From NCBI GenBank assembly GCA_024709145.1, contig JANJXG010000133.1:1-64000 (forward strand): a stretch of 64,000 nt of DNA, given 5' to 3'. The notes beneath the pieces were generated by a model. It did no database searches, had not been told where the DNA came from, and saw only the letters and a program-made list of their open reading frames with translations. The translations under genes were made by a program, and so were the position numbers. How positions within the stretch are numbered: position 1 is the first letter of the stretch; each line of letters starts with the position of its first letter. The stretch comes from Bacteroidales bacterium (GTDB taxonomy: Bacteria > Bacteroidota > Bacteroidia > Bacteroidales > F082). This document shows, one piece after another, positions 51,369 to 59,833 of this stretch.

Positions 51369-52193
51369 ATGGACACGATAAGAAATATCAGTCTGTTAAG
51401 CAAGCTGCAGTCGGCAGCCACCCTCTTGTTGCAGCAGATTGAAAGGCTCGAAAACGAAGGTGGTGTTGTTCATCCGGTCGATGCCGGCTTAATGCGCGAT
51501 AAAACCCACCTTCTTTATGAATTGTTGCTTCAACTGGATCTCACCTTAAAAACCCAGGCACCTGCAAAGCAAGTTTATGCAGGTCCTCCGCTCGAAATTG
51601 CCCAAAAGCAGGAAACAATGGCCGGAAATCTGGCTGAAACCACCGTGGGTTCAGAAACTCCCGATGCATTGCACGACGATCACGCTGACGATTATGTGTT
51701 TCAGGGAGAAGAGACACCCTTTGATTTTGTTGTGGAAACGAGTGATCATCCCCGGCAGAAGGATTCTTCACAAGAGATTGCAATGGAAGAAAACGAAACA
51801 TCAGCCGACTCTCTCTGGAACGAACGCTTTCAGCAACCCGTAAATCCTTTCAAAGAAAAAACCAAAACCACCCTGGATCTTTTTGACGAAAGTCCCAGTC
51901 TGGCCGATAAACTTGTCACACCCGACCACAGTGTGGCCTCAAAAATCGGCAACTCCAAAGTAAATGACCTCAGACAAGCCATTGGTATAAATGATAAATT
52001 TATACTAATCAATGAGTTATTCGAAGGTAACATTAGTTATTACAACAAAGCCATTGATGAGCTCAACAGCTTTCAAAGTCTTAACGGAGCCAAAACCTAT
52101 CTCATTGAATTGAGTGTAATTCACCGTTGGACGCCCGATCTTCCCGCAGTGGCTAAAATCAATCAGATTGTTGAAAGAAAATTCATCGGATAA
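51369..52193 (+). CDS. Conserved Bacteroidota hypothetical protein
   Basis: 274 residues from the ATG at 51369; the frame is open further upstream but that portion is antisense to tdk. N-terminal helical part (NISLLSKLQSAATLLLQQIERLE ... LLYELLLQLDLTLKTQ), a low-complexity acidic middle (residues ~75-185), and a compact C-terminal helical domain (VNDLRQAIGINDKFILINELFEGNISYYNKAIDELNSF ... YLIELSVIHRW). I have seen the C-terminal pattern as a recurring Bacteroidota domain without assigned function. Its stop overlaps the start of the M28 peptidase gene (TAATG), so translation is coupled. Confidence 0.8.
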   Translation: MDTIRNISLLSKLQSAATLLLQQIERLENEGGVVHPVDAGLMRDKTHLLYELLLQLDLTLKTQAPAKQVYAGPPLEIAQKQETMAGNLAETTVGSETPDALHDDHADDYVFQGEETPFDFVVETSDHPRQKDSSQEIAMEENETSADSLWNERFQQPVNPFKEKTKTTLDLFDESPSLADKLVTPDHSVASKIGNSKVNDLRQAIGINDKFILINELFEGNISYYNKAIDELNSFQSLNGAKTYLIELSVIHRWTPDLPAVAKINQIVERKFIG

Positions 52194-53473
52194 TGACCGG
52201 GGCTAAAAATATTCAGACCCTTTTGTTGTCTCTTCTGATTTCGGGCGTCCTCAGCGGACAGAATCTACAGGCAACAAAAAGGCTGGTTGACAAACTGGCC
52301 TCACATCGTTTCGAAGGACGGGGCTATGTAAAAAACGGTGATGTCAGAGCGGCCAATTACCTGAGCAAGGAAATGAAAAAGGCCGGTTTAATACCCTATT
52401 TCGATTCGTATAAACAACCTTATCATTTTAATATCAACACTTTTCCTGGGAATTGTAAACTCTTTGCTGGTGAAAATGAATTAGTTCCGGGTCGCGATTT
52501 TGTGATTCACCCGGGCATGCGCGCAGTGGAAATGAGTTTTAACCTTCGCTGGCTTCCCGATACACTCACAAGTGCATCACAGGTCTATCAACTGATTGAT
52601 ACAACAACACTCCATGAAGGCAATCAAATCGTTGTGCTTCCGGCAGGAATAAAAAATGCCTGGCGACATGGGATTGCCGGTGTTCCTGCCCTGTTGCAAA
52701 CCGAAAAAGGACGTATCTGGTGGCACACCAGCACAACTCAGCTCGCGGATGGAGCCGTGAGAATCAAAGTGAAAGAAGATAAACTAAGTGCTGCAACCAA
52801 AACTATCCGTCTTGAGCTTGATGCAGAATTCAAGCAAGATCATCAATCGTATAATCTGGCAGGTTTTGTCAGGGGAAGCCGCCAACCTGATAGTTTAATC
52901 GTTTTTGTTGCCCATTACGATCATTTGGGCATGATGGGCAAAAAGACCATGTTTCCCGGAGCAAGCGACAATGCAAGCGGTACCGCCCTGGTATTGGACC
53001 TGGCTCACTATTATGCAATCAACCCATCTAAAGCTGAATATACGATGGCCTTCGTGCTGGTTTCGGGCGAAGAGGCCGGTTTGCTGGGTTCAAAATATTT
53101 TGCCTCGAACCCACCCTTTGACCTGAGTAAGACAGCATTTGTTGTCAATTTTGACATGGTCGGATCTGGAAGTGAAGGCATCACGGTGGTAAATGCACTT
53201 CAGTTTCCCGAAGCATTTGCCAGCATCCGTTCATTGAATGAGGCTGGCAAGTTTGTAAGCAAAGTGGTTGAAAGGGGTGAATCGTGCAACAGCGACCATT
53301 GTCCGTTTTATGAAAAAGGGGTGCCCGCGTTCTTCATCCATACGCAGGGTCCCGAAAACCAACACTATCACGACACGGAAGATAAAGCAGCGAATCTGCC
53401 TTTAACAAAATATGAAGCGCTGTTTGAATTGATGACACTTTTTGTTGAAAAAATCCCCGGTTTACCGAAATAA
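52193..53473 (+). CDS. Exported M28-family zinc metallopeptidase
   Basis: 426 residues with an N-terminal signal (MTGAKNIQTLLLSLLISGVLSG, then QNLQ). Peptidase core in the C-terminal half with the five zinc ligands visible: VAHYDHLG, SDNASGTA, catalytic Glu-Glu in SGEEAGLLGSKYF, VNFDMVGSG and NQHYHDTEDKA. Between signal and core lies a PA-like insertion region (about 95-235). The family contains aminopeptidases and glutaminyl cyclases; SDNASG with HYDH favours an aminopeptidase. Periplasmic or surface location. Coupled to the hypothetical gene before it. Confidence 0.93.
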   Translation: MTGAKNIQTLLLSLLISGVLSGQNLQATKRLVDKLASHRFEGRGYVKNGDVRAANYLSKEMKKAGLIPYFDSYKQPYHFNINTFPGNCKLFAGENELVPGRDFVIHPGMRAVEMSFNLRWLPDTLTSASQVYQLIDTTTLHEGNQIVVLPAGIKNAWRHGIAGVPALLQTEKGRIWWHTSTTQLADGAVRIKVKEDKLSAATKTIRLELDAEFKQDHQSYNLAGFVRGSRQPDSLIVFVAHYDHLGMMGKKTMFPGASDNASGTALVLDLAHYYAINPSKAEYTMAFVLVSGEEAGLLGSKYFASNPPFDLSKTAFVVNFDMVGSGSEGITVVNALQFPEAFASIRSLNEAGKFVSKVVERGESCNSDHCPFYEKGVPAFFIHTQGPENQHYHDTEDKAANLPLTKYEALFELMTLFVEKIPGLPK

Positions 53474-53481
53474 TTCTACCC

Positions 53482-53622
53482 ATGGAAATCCTGTTAATTA
53501 TTTTTACGGCATTGGTAGTCATCGTTTTCACCATCCTGTCATTTTACACCTCGGTGAATAAATGGGCAGACGATTTTGAGCAGAAACTTAAAAAATGGCT
53601 AACCCCACCACCAAAAAACTGA
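53482..53622 (+). CDS. 46-residue single-pass membrane protein
   Basis: ATG at 53482, TGA at 53620. One hydrophobic helix (ILLIIFTALVVIVFTILSFY, residues 3-22) precedes a short charged tail (NKWADDFEQKLKKWL) and a Pro-rich end (TPPPKN). It begins 8 bp after the peptidase stop and ends 3 bp before rsmI, so it is tightly packed in the same transcript. The helix-then-amphipathic-tail arrangement and packing favour a real gene, but it is too short for firm proof and I know no family for it. Confidence 0.65.
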   Translation: MEILLIIFTALVVIVFTILSFYTSVNKWADDFEQKLKKWLTPPPKN

Positions 53623-53625
53623 CAA

Positions 53626-54348
53626 ATGGCAACATTGTATCTTGTGCCTACACCGATTGGCAACATGGAAGACATCACCCTTCGCGCCATTCGGATCCTG
53701 CGCGATGAAGCTGATCTGATTGTAGCTGAAGATACCCGAAAAACGGGGCAACTACTCAAACATCATGGCATCAGCAAGCCGATGGCTGCTTTTCACCAGC
53801 ACAACGAGCACAAAATGGTTGAACAGTTTACAGCGCGACTCCTTGCCGGTGAGTGTATGGCGCTTGTAACCGATGCCGGCACACCGGCCATTTCCGATCC
53901 GGGCTTTCTTTTGGTTCGCTCGGCCATTGAGTCAGGTATTCCTGTCAACTGTTTGCCGGGTGCCACTGCATTTGTTCCGGCACTCGTCAACTCCGGACTT
54001 CCAGCCGACCGGTTTGTCTTTGAGGGCTTCCTTCCTCATAAAAAAGGACGTCAAAAACGCATTCAGCGTATTGCTGATCAATTTTATACAACAATTCTGT
54101 ATGAGTCACCCCATCGTTTGGTTAAAACACTTGGTCAGCTTGCCGAAATTTTGGGGGGAGAAAGAAAAGCCAGTGTTTCGCGTGAACTCACCAAGCTGTT
54201 TGAAGAAACCCGCCGCGGAAGTCTGGCTGAGCTTACAGAATCATTCTCGCGGCAGGAAGTGAAAGGAGAAATCGTCATCATCATCGAAGGCAAAGCCGCA
54301 AAAGCAGTGGAAAACTCACGAGATGAAACGGAAGAAGATCAAGGATGA
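53626..54348 (+). CDS. rsmI: 16S rRNA (cytidine-2'-O)-methyltransferase RsmI
   Basis: 240 residues, tetrapyrrole-methylase-like fold. Motifs: LYLVPTPIGNMEDITLRAIRIL, VAEDTRKTGQLLKHHGI, LVTDAGTPAISDPGFLLVR, CLPGATAFVPALVNSGLP, EGFLPHKKGRQKRIQ, YESPHRLVKTL and VSRELTKLFEETRRG. It methylates the 2'-O of C1402 in 16S rRNA using SAM. Cytoplasmic. Follows the small membrane ORF by 3 bp. Confidence 0.97.
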   Translation: MATLYLVPTPIGNMEDITLRAIRILRDEADLIVAEDTRKTGQLLKHHGISKPMAAFHQHNEHKMVEQFTARLLAGECMALVTDAGTPAISDPGFLLVRSAIESGIPVNCLPGATAFVPALVNSGLPADRFVFEGFLPHKKGRQKRIQRIADQFYTTILYESPHRLVKTLGQLAEILGGERKASVSRELTKLFEETRRGSLAELTESFSRQEVKGEIVIIIEGKAAKAVENSRDETEEDQG

Positions 54349-54413
54349 AATGGGAAAAGAACCCAAATAAGCCATCCCATAAGTGTTGATAATCAATTTT
54401 TTATTAAATAAAG

Positions 54414-54444
54414 TTGTTTATTTTGAAGCAAATGGTTTACTTTG
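54414..54444 (+). promoter_or_regulatory. Near-consensus promoter of acpP-fabF-rnc
   Basis: TTG at 54414-54416, 21-nt spacer, TACTTTG at 54438-54444 (one base shorter than TAnnTTTG), 32 bp before the acpP ATG. Confidence 0.55.
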
Positions 54445-54475
54445 CACCCCTGTTTAACTAAAAACATTTAAAGTT

Positions 54476-54712
54476 ATGTCAGAAATCAGAGAAAAAATCG
54501 TATCTATTATTGTAGACAAGCTAGGTGTAGAGCCAGCAGAAGTTACCAACGAAGCCAGCTTCACCAACGATCTGGGTGCCGACTCACTCGACACTGTTGA
54601 GCTGATCATGGAGTTTGAAAAGGAATTCAACATTGCAATTCCGGACGATCAGGCAGAAAAAATTGCCACAGTAGGTGACGCCATCAGGTACATTGAAGAG
54701 AAAAAAGGTTAA
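54476..54712 (+). CDS. acpP: Acyl carrier protein
   Basis: 78 residues, strongly acidic. The phosphopantetheine-bearing Ser is in [16 protein letters not shown] (Ser37 type DSL motif). It carries growing acyl chains in type II fatty-acid synthesis. Followed 12 bp later by fabF, the usual bacterial pairing; rnc comes next, so the three likely form one operon. Confidence 0.99.
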   Translation: MSEIREKIVSIIVDKLGVEPAEVTNEASFTNDLGADSLDTVELIMEFEKEFNIAIPDDQAEKIATVGDAIRYIEEKKG

Positions 54713-54724
54713 AAAAAGATTTTT

Positions 54725-55978
54725 ATGGAGCTAAAACGAGTAGTAGTAACAGGTTTAGGAGCCATCACACCGATTGGTAACAATGTCGCTTCCTATTGGG
54801 AAGGACTCGTCAATGGCGTGAACGGCGCTGCTGATATTACACGCTTTGATGCCTCCAAGTTTAAGACCCGCTTTGCCTGTGAAGTCAAGAACTACGACTA
54901 CAAAGATTATTTTGACCGCAAAGACGTACGCAAATACGATCTTTATGCCCAGTTTGGTTTGATTGCTTCTGATGAAGCTATTGCTGATTCGGGTTTAATC
55001 AACGGGCAAACCGATCTTGATGAAGTAGGCGTCATCTGGTCATCAGGCATAGGCGGGCTTATCACCTTTTCAGAGGAGGTAAGTGCTTTTGCCACCGGCG
55101 ACGGTACACCACGCTTTAATCCTTTCTTCATTCCGAAAATGATTGCCGACATCACGGCAGGTCATATTTCGATCAAACACGGCTTCAGAGGTCCAAACTT
55201 TGCTACCGTGTCAGCCTGTGCTTCCTCAGCCAACAGCATCGTTGACGCTTTTAACTATATCCGGCTGGGCAAAGCAGTTGCTTTTGTAGCCGGTGGTTCT
55301 GAAGCATCCATCAGCCAGGCTGGGGTTGGCGGATTCAATGCCATGCACGCCATCTCAACAAGAAATGATGATCCCAAAACCGGATCACGTCCGTTTGACA
55401 AAGATCGTGATGGTTTTGTCATGGGTGAAGGTGGTGGTGGTATCATTCTCGAGGAGCTTGAACATGCTTTGGCCAGAGGCGCAACTATTTATGCCGAATT
55501 GGTTGGTTGCGGCCTTTCTGCAGATGCCAATCACATGACATCACCCCATCCTGAAGGTCTGGGTGCTAAGCTCAGCATGCAGCGTGCACTTTCCGATGCA
55601 GGTATCCAAAGTGAAATGATCGACCACATCAACACACACGGCACCTCAACCCCACAGGGTGATATTGCCGAGCCAAAATCTATCGTCAGCTTATTTGGTG
55701 ACCATGCCTACAAAATCAGCATTAACTCCACCAAATCAATGACAGGTCATTTACTTGGCGGTGCGGGCGTTATCGAAGCCGTGGCAACTGTACTTGCCGT
55801 GAAAAATGATATCATCCCTCCTACCATCAACCATTTCACCGACGATCCTGAAATCGACAATGCACTCGACTTTACCTACTGGAACGCCCGTCAGCGTGTT
55901 GTCAACTACGCCCTTACCAACACCTTTGGTTTTGGAGGCCATAACGCTTCTTTAATTTTTAAGAAATTTACCCCCTGA
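54725..55978 (+). CDS. fabF: 3-oxoacyl-ACP synthase II (KAS II)
   Basis: 417 residues. Condensing-enzyme residues: nucleophile Cys in VSACASSANSIVDAF (about residue 164), His in INTHGTSTPQGD (about 304) and His in KSMTGHLLGGAGVIEA (about 341), plus the active Lys nearby. VVTGLGAITPIGNN marks the N-terminus. It elongates acyl-ACP with malonyl-ACP, especially C16 to C18. In the acpP-fabF-rnc cluster. Confidence 0.98.
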   Translation: MELKRVVVTGLGAITPIGNNVASYWEGLVNGVNGAADITRFDASKFKTRFACEVKNYDYKDYFDRKDVRKYDLYAQFGLIASDEAIADSGLINGQTDLDEVGVIWSSGIGGLITFSEEVSAFATGDGTPRFNPFFIPKMIADITAGHISIKHGFRGPNFATVSACASSANSIVDAFNYIRLGKAVAFVAGGSEASISQAGVGGFNAMHAISTRNDDPKTGSRPFDKDRDGFVMGEGGGGIILEELEHALARGATIYAELVGCGLSADANHMTSPHPEGLGAKLSMQRALSDAGIQSEMIDHINTHGTSTPQGDIAEPKSIVSLFGDHAYKISINSTKSMTGHLLGGAGVIEAVATVLAVKNDIIPPTINHFTDDPEIDNALDFTYWNARQRVVNYALTNTFGFGGHNASLIFKKFTP

Positions 55979-56066
55979 AAAATCATCAGCTTGCTTCAAC
56001 ATGATGATGATTGACTGATAATGCAGTGTTAATTAACTGAAGATCAATCATTTAAACCGAAGTAAT

Positions 56067-56801
56067 TTGTTTTTTACAGATTCTTTAAGAGCGTTTTTCT
56101 CCGTTGACAAAGAACTTAGTTACGCGATAAAAAATATTTTCGGGTTCGTTCCCGGAAATATTTTTTTATATCAGCTGGCCTTCAGGCACAAGTCGGTTGC
56201 CAGTGAAAGTGTTAACGGTCACAAGCTCAGCAACGAAAGACTCGAATATCTGGGTGATGCCATCCTGAGCGCGGTGGTAGCCGACTACCTTTTCAAAAAA
56301 TTTCCATATAAAAATGAAGGTTTTCTCACCGAGATGCGTTCAAAAATTGTAAGCAGGGCCTCGCTCAACAAGCTTTCGCAAAAAATGGGCGTCGATAAGC
56401 TGGTTAACCTTAACGGAGATGGCAAATCGGTGTTCAAATCTGCCAACGGAGATGCCTTCGAGGCACTTATTGGAGCGATTTACCTTGACAAAGGTTTTAC
56501 TTTTACCCGGGCAATTGTAATTAACCGGATCATCGAAATGCATCTTGACATCGATACACTTCAAAACAGCGATTTCAATTTTAAGAGCAAATTGCTTGAA
56601 TGGGGTCAGAAAGAAAAGCAAACTGTTGAATTTGCCGTTGCTGCCGAATTGGGAGAAGGTTTCAAAAAACAATACCTCATTCACATCCGTGTTAACGGTG
56701 CCGTGGTTGCCGAAGCCAAAGACTACTCTATCAAAGGTGCTGAACAATTGGCAGCCGAAAAAACCTGGCTTTCGCTGAGCGAAATCAAACAGGAAGCATA
56801 G
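56067..56801 (+). CDS. rnc: Ribonuclease III
   Basis: 244 residues. RNase III signature ERLEYLGDAILSAVVADYLF (about 60-80) with catalytic Glu/Asp, and GDAFEALIGAIYLDKGF with the second Glu; a double-stranded RNA-binding domain follows (about 165-240: DFNFKSKLLEWGQKEKQTVEFAV ... GAEQLAAEKTWLSL). It cuts double-stranded RNA, including rRNA precursors. No ATG or GTG exists between the upstream in-frame stop at 56034 and the conserved region; TTG at 56067 is the most likely start. The usual Bacteroidota neighbour, an IPExxxVDY gene, is not next to it here. Confidence 0.95.
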   Translation: MFFTDSLRAFFSVDKELSYAIKNIFGFVPGNIFLYQLAFRHKSVASESVNGHKLSNERLEYLGDAILSAVVADYLFKKFPYKNEGFLTEMRSKIVSRASLNKLSQKMGVDKLVNLNGDGKSVFKSANGDAFEALIGAIYLDKGFTFTRAIVINRIIEMHLDIDTLQNSDFNFKSKLLEWGQKEKQTVEFAVAAELGEGFKKQYLIHIRVNGAVVAEAKDYSIKGAEQLAAEKTWLSLSEIKQEA

Positions 56802-56861
56802 GTTCATTTCAACTGCTGGGAATTCAACGGAAACCTAAACGGTAACAAGTCAGACTAAAAT

Positions 56862-57482
56862 ATGGATATAAGTCTTTTACAATGGGTTGGGTACCTGGCA
56901 TCTGGTATTATCGCGCTGTCGATGACTATGAATTCCATTCTGCGTTTCAGGTGGATTAATCTGGCCGGAGCCACAACTTTTGCTACCTATGGTTTTTTAA
57001 TCGGTGCTCTGCCTGTGGGATTTCTTAATAGTTTCATTGCCGGCGTTGATATCTATTACCTCATCAGGATTTATTCGAAAAAAGAAGTTTTTGAGATCCT
57101 GGAACTTCGCGCCGATAACAGGTATATGATTCGTTTTCTGGAGTTTCATGAAAACGAAATACAAAAGTTCTTTCCGGGCTTCAGTTTCAAACCGCAAACC
57201 AACAGCCTTCATTTCTTCATCTTGCGGAATATGACTGTTGCAGGTATCTTTTTGGCACACCGCAGCGATAATGATACCTTGTTTGTTGAACTTGACTTTG
57301 TGTTGCCGGCTTACCGTGACTTTAAAAACGGGAAATTTATCTACCTGAGCCTCAGGGAAAGGTTTCTGAACGAAGGTTTTAAAATCATATTGGCTGAACA
57401 GCGCAGCAGTAAACATGGCCAATACCTTAAAAAACTGGGGTTCGTCCAAAACGACAATGGCCTTTTCCAAAAAGACGTCTGA
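56862..57482 (+). CDS. YgjV-like membrane protein fused to a GNAT-like domain
   Basis: 206 residues. Residues 1-75 hold three membrane helices (LLQWVGYLASGIIALSMTMNSIL, LAGATTFATYGFLIGALPVGF, SFIAGVDIYYLIRIYSKK) resembling the YgjV family. Residues ~90-206 form a soluble alpha/beta domain (MTVAGIFLAHRSDNDTLFVELDFVLPAYRDFKNGKFIYLSLRERFLNEGFKIILAEQRSSKHGQYLKKLGFV) with the strand-helix order of a GNAT acetyltransferase, though no clear acetyl-CoA loop is seen. The combination suggests a membrane-tethered acetyltransferase-like protein. Function unknown. Separate from rnc by 60 bp. Confidence 0.75.
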   Translation: MDISLLQWVGYLASGIIALSMTMNSILRFRWINLAGATTFATYGFLIGALPVGFLNSFIAGVDIYYLIRIYSKKEVFEILELRADNRYMIRFLEFHENEIQKFFPGFSFKPQTNSLHFFILRNMTVAGIFLAHRSDNDTLFVELDFVLPAYRDFKNGKFIYLSLRERFLNEGFKIILAEQRSSKHGQYLKKLGFVQNDNGLFQKDV

Positions 57483-57526
57483 CCGGATGCTTAAGAAGCG
57501 GACGGTTCATGAACCTGATATCAGTC

Positions 57527-59833
57527 TCATTCGTTTTTAAGTGCTTCCATGCTCAGCAATACAAATTCAGGCGTTGCCGGTAAAGTAAATGCCGGTTCGA
57601 CGCGGTGTTGCCTTACAGCTGAAATGGCATCCTTGATAGCAAGCCACACTGAGAATGCCAGCATAAAGGGAGGCTCACCCACGGCCTTGCTCTTGCGTAT
57701 TGTGCCCTCGTTTGGAAAATCACGCAATAAACTAACCCTGAAATCAACTGGTATGTCGTTGATTGTCGGTATTTTATACGTGTCTGGCGAATGTGTTAAT
57801 AAAAAACCCTTTTCGTTCCATTTTATTTCCTCACGCGTACACCAACCAACTCCCTGAATAAATGCTCCCTCAATCTGGCCAATATCAATGTCTTCGTTCA
57901 GCGAGTCGCCAACATCATGTAAAATATCTGTTCTTAAAAGCGTATAAGCTCCGGTAAGTACATCAAGTTCCACTTCTGAAACAGCCATTCCATAGGCATA
58001 ATAGTAAAATGGGTTTCCTTTGCCCGTTTTCCGGTCGAACAAAAGGTTGGGCGTTTTATAAAATCCTGTACTACTGAGACTTATTTGATTTTTCCAGGCA
58101 GTTTCTGCCATTTGCTCAAAACGGATACTGAAGTCAGGGAAATTTTTGTCAAAAATGAGGTTGCGTTCAAAAATCAGGTTTTCGGCCTTTGCTTCCTTAC
58201 ATCCCATTGAAACAAGGAGCTGAACGGCTATTGGTATGAGACGGTGCTTCAATGTTTCGGCAGCATGCTTGATCGCCATTCCGTTGAGGTCGCTGCCTGA
58301 TGAAGCTGCAGTGGCCGAGGTGTTTGGTACCTTGGAAGTGCTGGTTGGAGTCACACGTACGCGATCGGGTGAAATGCCCAATGCATCAGCTGTAACTCCG
58401 ATCATTTTGGAATGAAGTCCCTGACCCATTTCAGTCCCCCCATGGTTCACCTGAACCGATCCGTCGTTGAAAATGTGAACCAAAGCACCTGCCTGATTGA
58501 GGAATGCGGTAGTAAAAGAAATACCAAACTTAACCGGTGTTAAAGCAATTCCCCGTTTTTGGTATTTGTGTTTGTTGTTAAATCCCTGTATTTCAACCCT
58601 GCGCTGAAAATACTCGGAAGATTCGGTCAGGCGCTCAAAAATGACATGAAGACGGTTGTTGGTTATTTCTTTTCCATAGGGTGTTACCCGGTTTCTTTCG
58701 AAACCATAAAAGTTTCTTTTTCTCACCATAGCCGGATCCATTTCCAAAAAGCGGGCAATACGGTCGATGGCATTTTCGATCACAGCCATTCCTTGTGGGC
58801 CACCAAAGCCCCTGAAAGCCGTATTTGGAGGAAGATTGGTTCGGTAAGCTTTGCCGGTTATGCTGATATTCGGGATAAAATATGCATTTTCAGCGTGTAG
58901 CATGGCCCTTTCCAAAATGGCAAGGCTAAGATCAGTCGTCGCGCCGGCATCACTGTTCAGCTCAACAATGTAGGCCAGAATCAGTCCTGTCTTGTCGAAA
59001 CCGATTCGGTATTTTGATAAAAAACGATGCCTTTTACCTGTCATCAGCTGATCATCGTCTCTGAATAAATGCATTTTTACCGGTTTGCCTGTGGCCTGTG
59101 CCAGTAATGAAGCCCAGGCTGCCACGTGATTTGCCTGTGTTTCTTTGCCACCAAAAGCTCCGCCCAACCGTTTTACTTCCACATCAACCAGGTGTTTTGG
59201 AATGCCAAGAACCTCGGCTACAATTGTTTGTGTTTCTGATGGGTTCTGGCTGGAAGCAAAAACCATCATTTCTTTGCCTTCGCCAGGCACAGCCAAAGCG
59301 GATTGTGTTTCAAGATACCAATGTTCTTGAGAACCTGTTTCGAGTATCCCATCAAAGGTATATGGTGCTAAATTGATTGCGCTTTCAGCATCACCTGAAC
59401 GGATAAATGCCGGTGGAGCTATCAGCAACTCTTTCTCGATGGCTGAATGCAGCGACAATGTTGCTTCCAGTGGTTCAATTTGAATGCGGATCATTTTCTC
59501 TGCTCTGATGGCAGCATCCATTGTTTCGGCAGCAATGAGCAGGATGGCCTGTCCGATAAACATCGTTTCGGGCCAGGCCAGGCATGGTTCGTCTTTAACG
59601 ACAGGACCCATCTGATTGTGTCCGGGAATATCTTTTGCCGATAATATCGCTGCAACATCCGGCATGTTAAGCGCCTCTGAATAATCAAGTTGAGTGATTA
59701 TTCCATGTGCCAAAGGGCTGTAAACTACCCTGCCAACAAGTTGTGATGAACTGATTTCCATGTCGTTCACAAAAACCGATTGTCCGGTTACATGACTTTC
59801 GGCACTGTTGTGTCTGATTGTAACTGTTTTCAT
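57527..59833 (-). CDS. xdhB: Xanthine dehydrogenase molybdenum-binding subunit
   Basis: 768 residues, the large subunit of the bacterial XdhAB type. Molybdopterin/active-site motifs: GGAFGGKETQ with the purine-binding Glu, TAFRGFGGPQGM with the substrate-orienting Arg, MGQGLHSKM, and the catalytic Glu in AVGEPPFMLAF near the C-terminus. Glu and Arg at these places favour xanthine/hypoxanthine over aldehyde. It hydroxylates purines at C8/C2 to urate. Its start overlaps the xdhA stop by 4 nt. Last of an xdhC-xdhA-xdhB operon. Confidence 0.96.
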   Translation of the reverse strand: MKTVTIRHNSAESHVTGQSVFVNDMEISSSQLVGRVVYSPLAHGIITQLDYSEALNMPDVAAILSAKDIPGHNQMGPVVKDEPCLAWPETMFIGQAILLIAAETMDAAIRAEKMIRIQIEPLEATLSLHSAIEKELLIAPPAFIRSGDAESAINLAPYTFDGILETGSQEHWYLETQSALAVPGEGKEMMVFASSQNPSETQTIVAEVLGIPKHLVDVEVKRLGGAFGGKETQANHVAAWASLLAQATGKPVKMHLFRDDDQLMTGKRHRFLSKYRIGFDKTGLILAYIVELNSDAGATTDLSLAILERAMLHAENAYFIPNISITGKAYRTNLPPNTAFRGFGGPQGMAVIENAIDRIARFLEMDPAMVRKRNFYGFERNRVTPYGKEITNNRLHVIFERLTESSEYFQRRVEIQGFNNKHKYQKRGIALTPVKFGISFTTAFLNQAGALVHIFNDGSVQVNHGGTEMGQGLHSKMIGVTADALGISPDRVRVTPTSTSKVPNTSATAASSGSDLNGMAIKHAAETLKHRLIPIAVQLLVSMGCKEAKAENLIFERNLIFDKNFPDFSIRFEQMAETAWKNQISLSSTGFYKTPNLLFDRKTGKGNPFYYYAYGMAVSEVELDVLTGAYTLLRTDILHDVGDSLNEDIDIGQIEGAFIQGVGWCTREEIKWNEKGFLLTHSPDTYKIPTINDIPVDFRVSLLRDFPNEGTIRKSKAVGEPPFMLAFSVWLAIKDAISAVRQHRVEPAFTLPATPEFVLLSMEALKNE

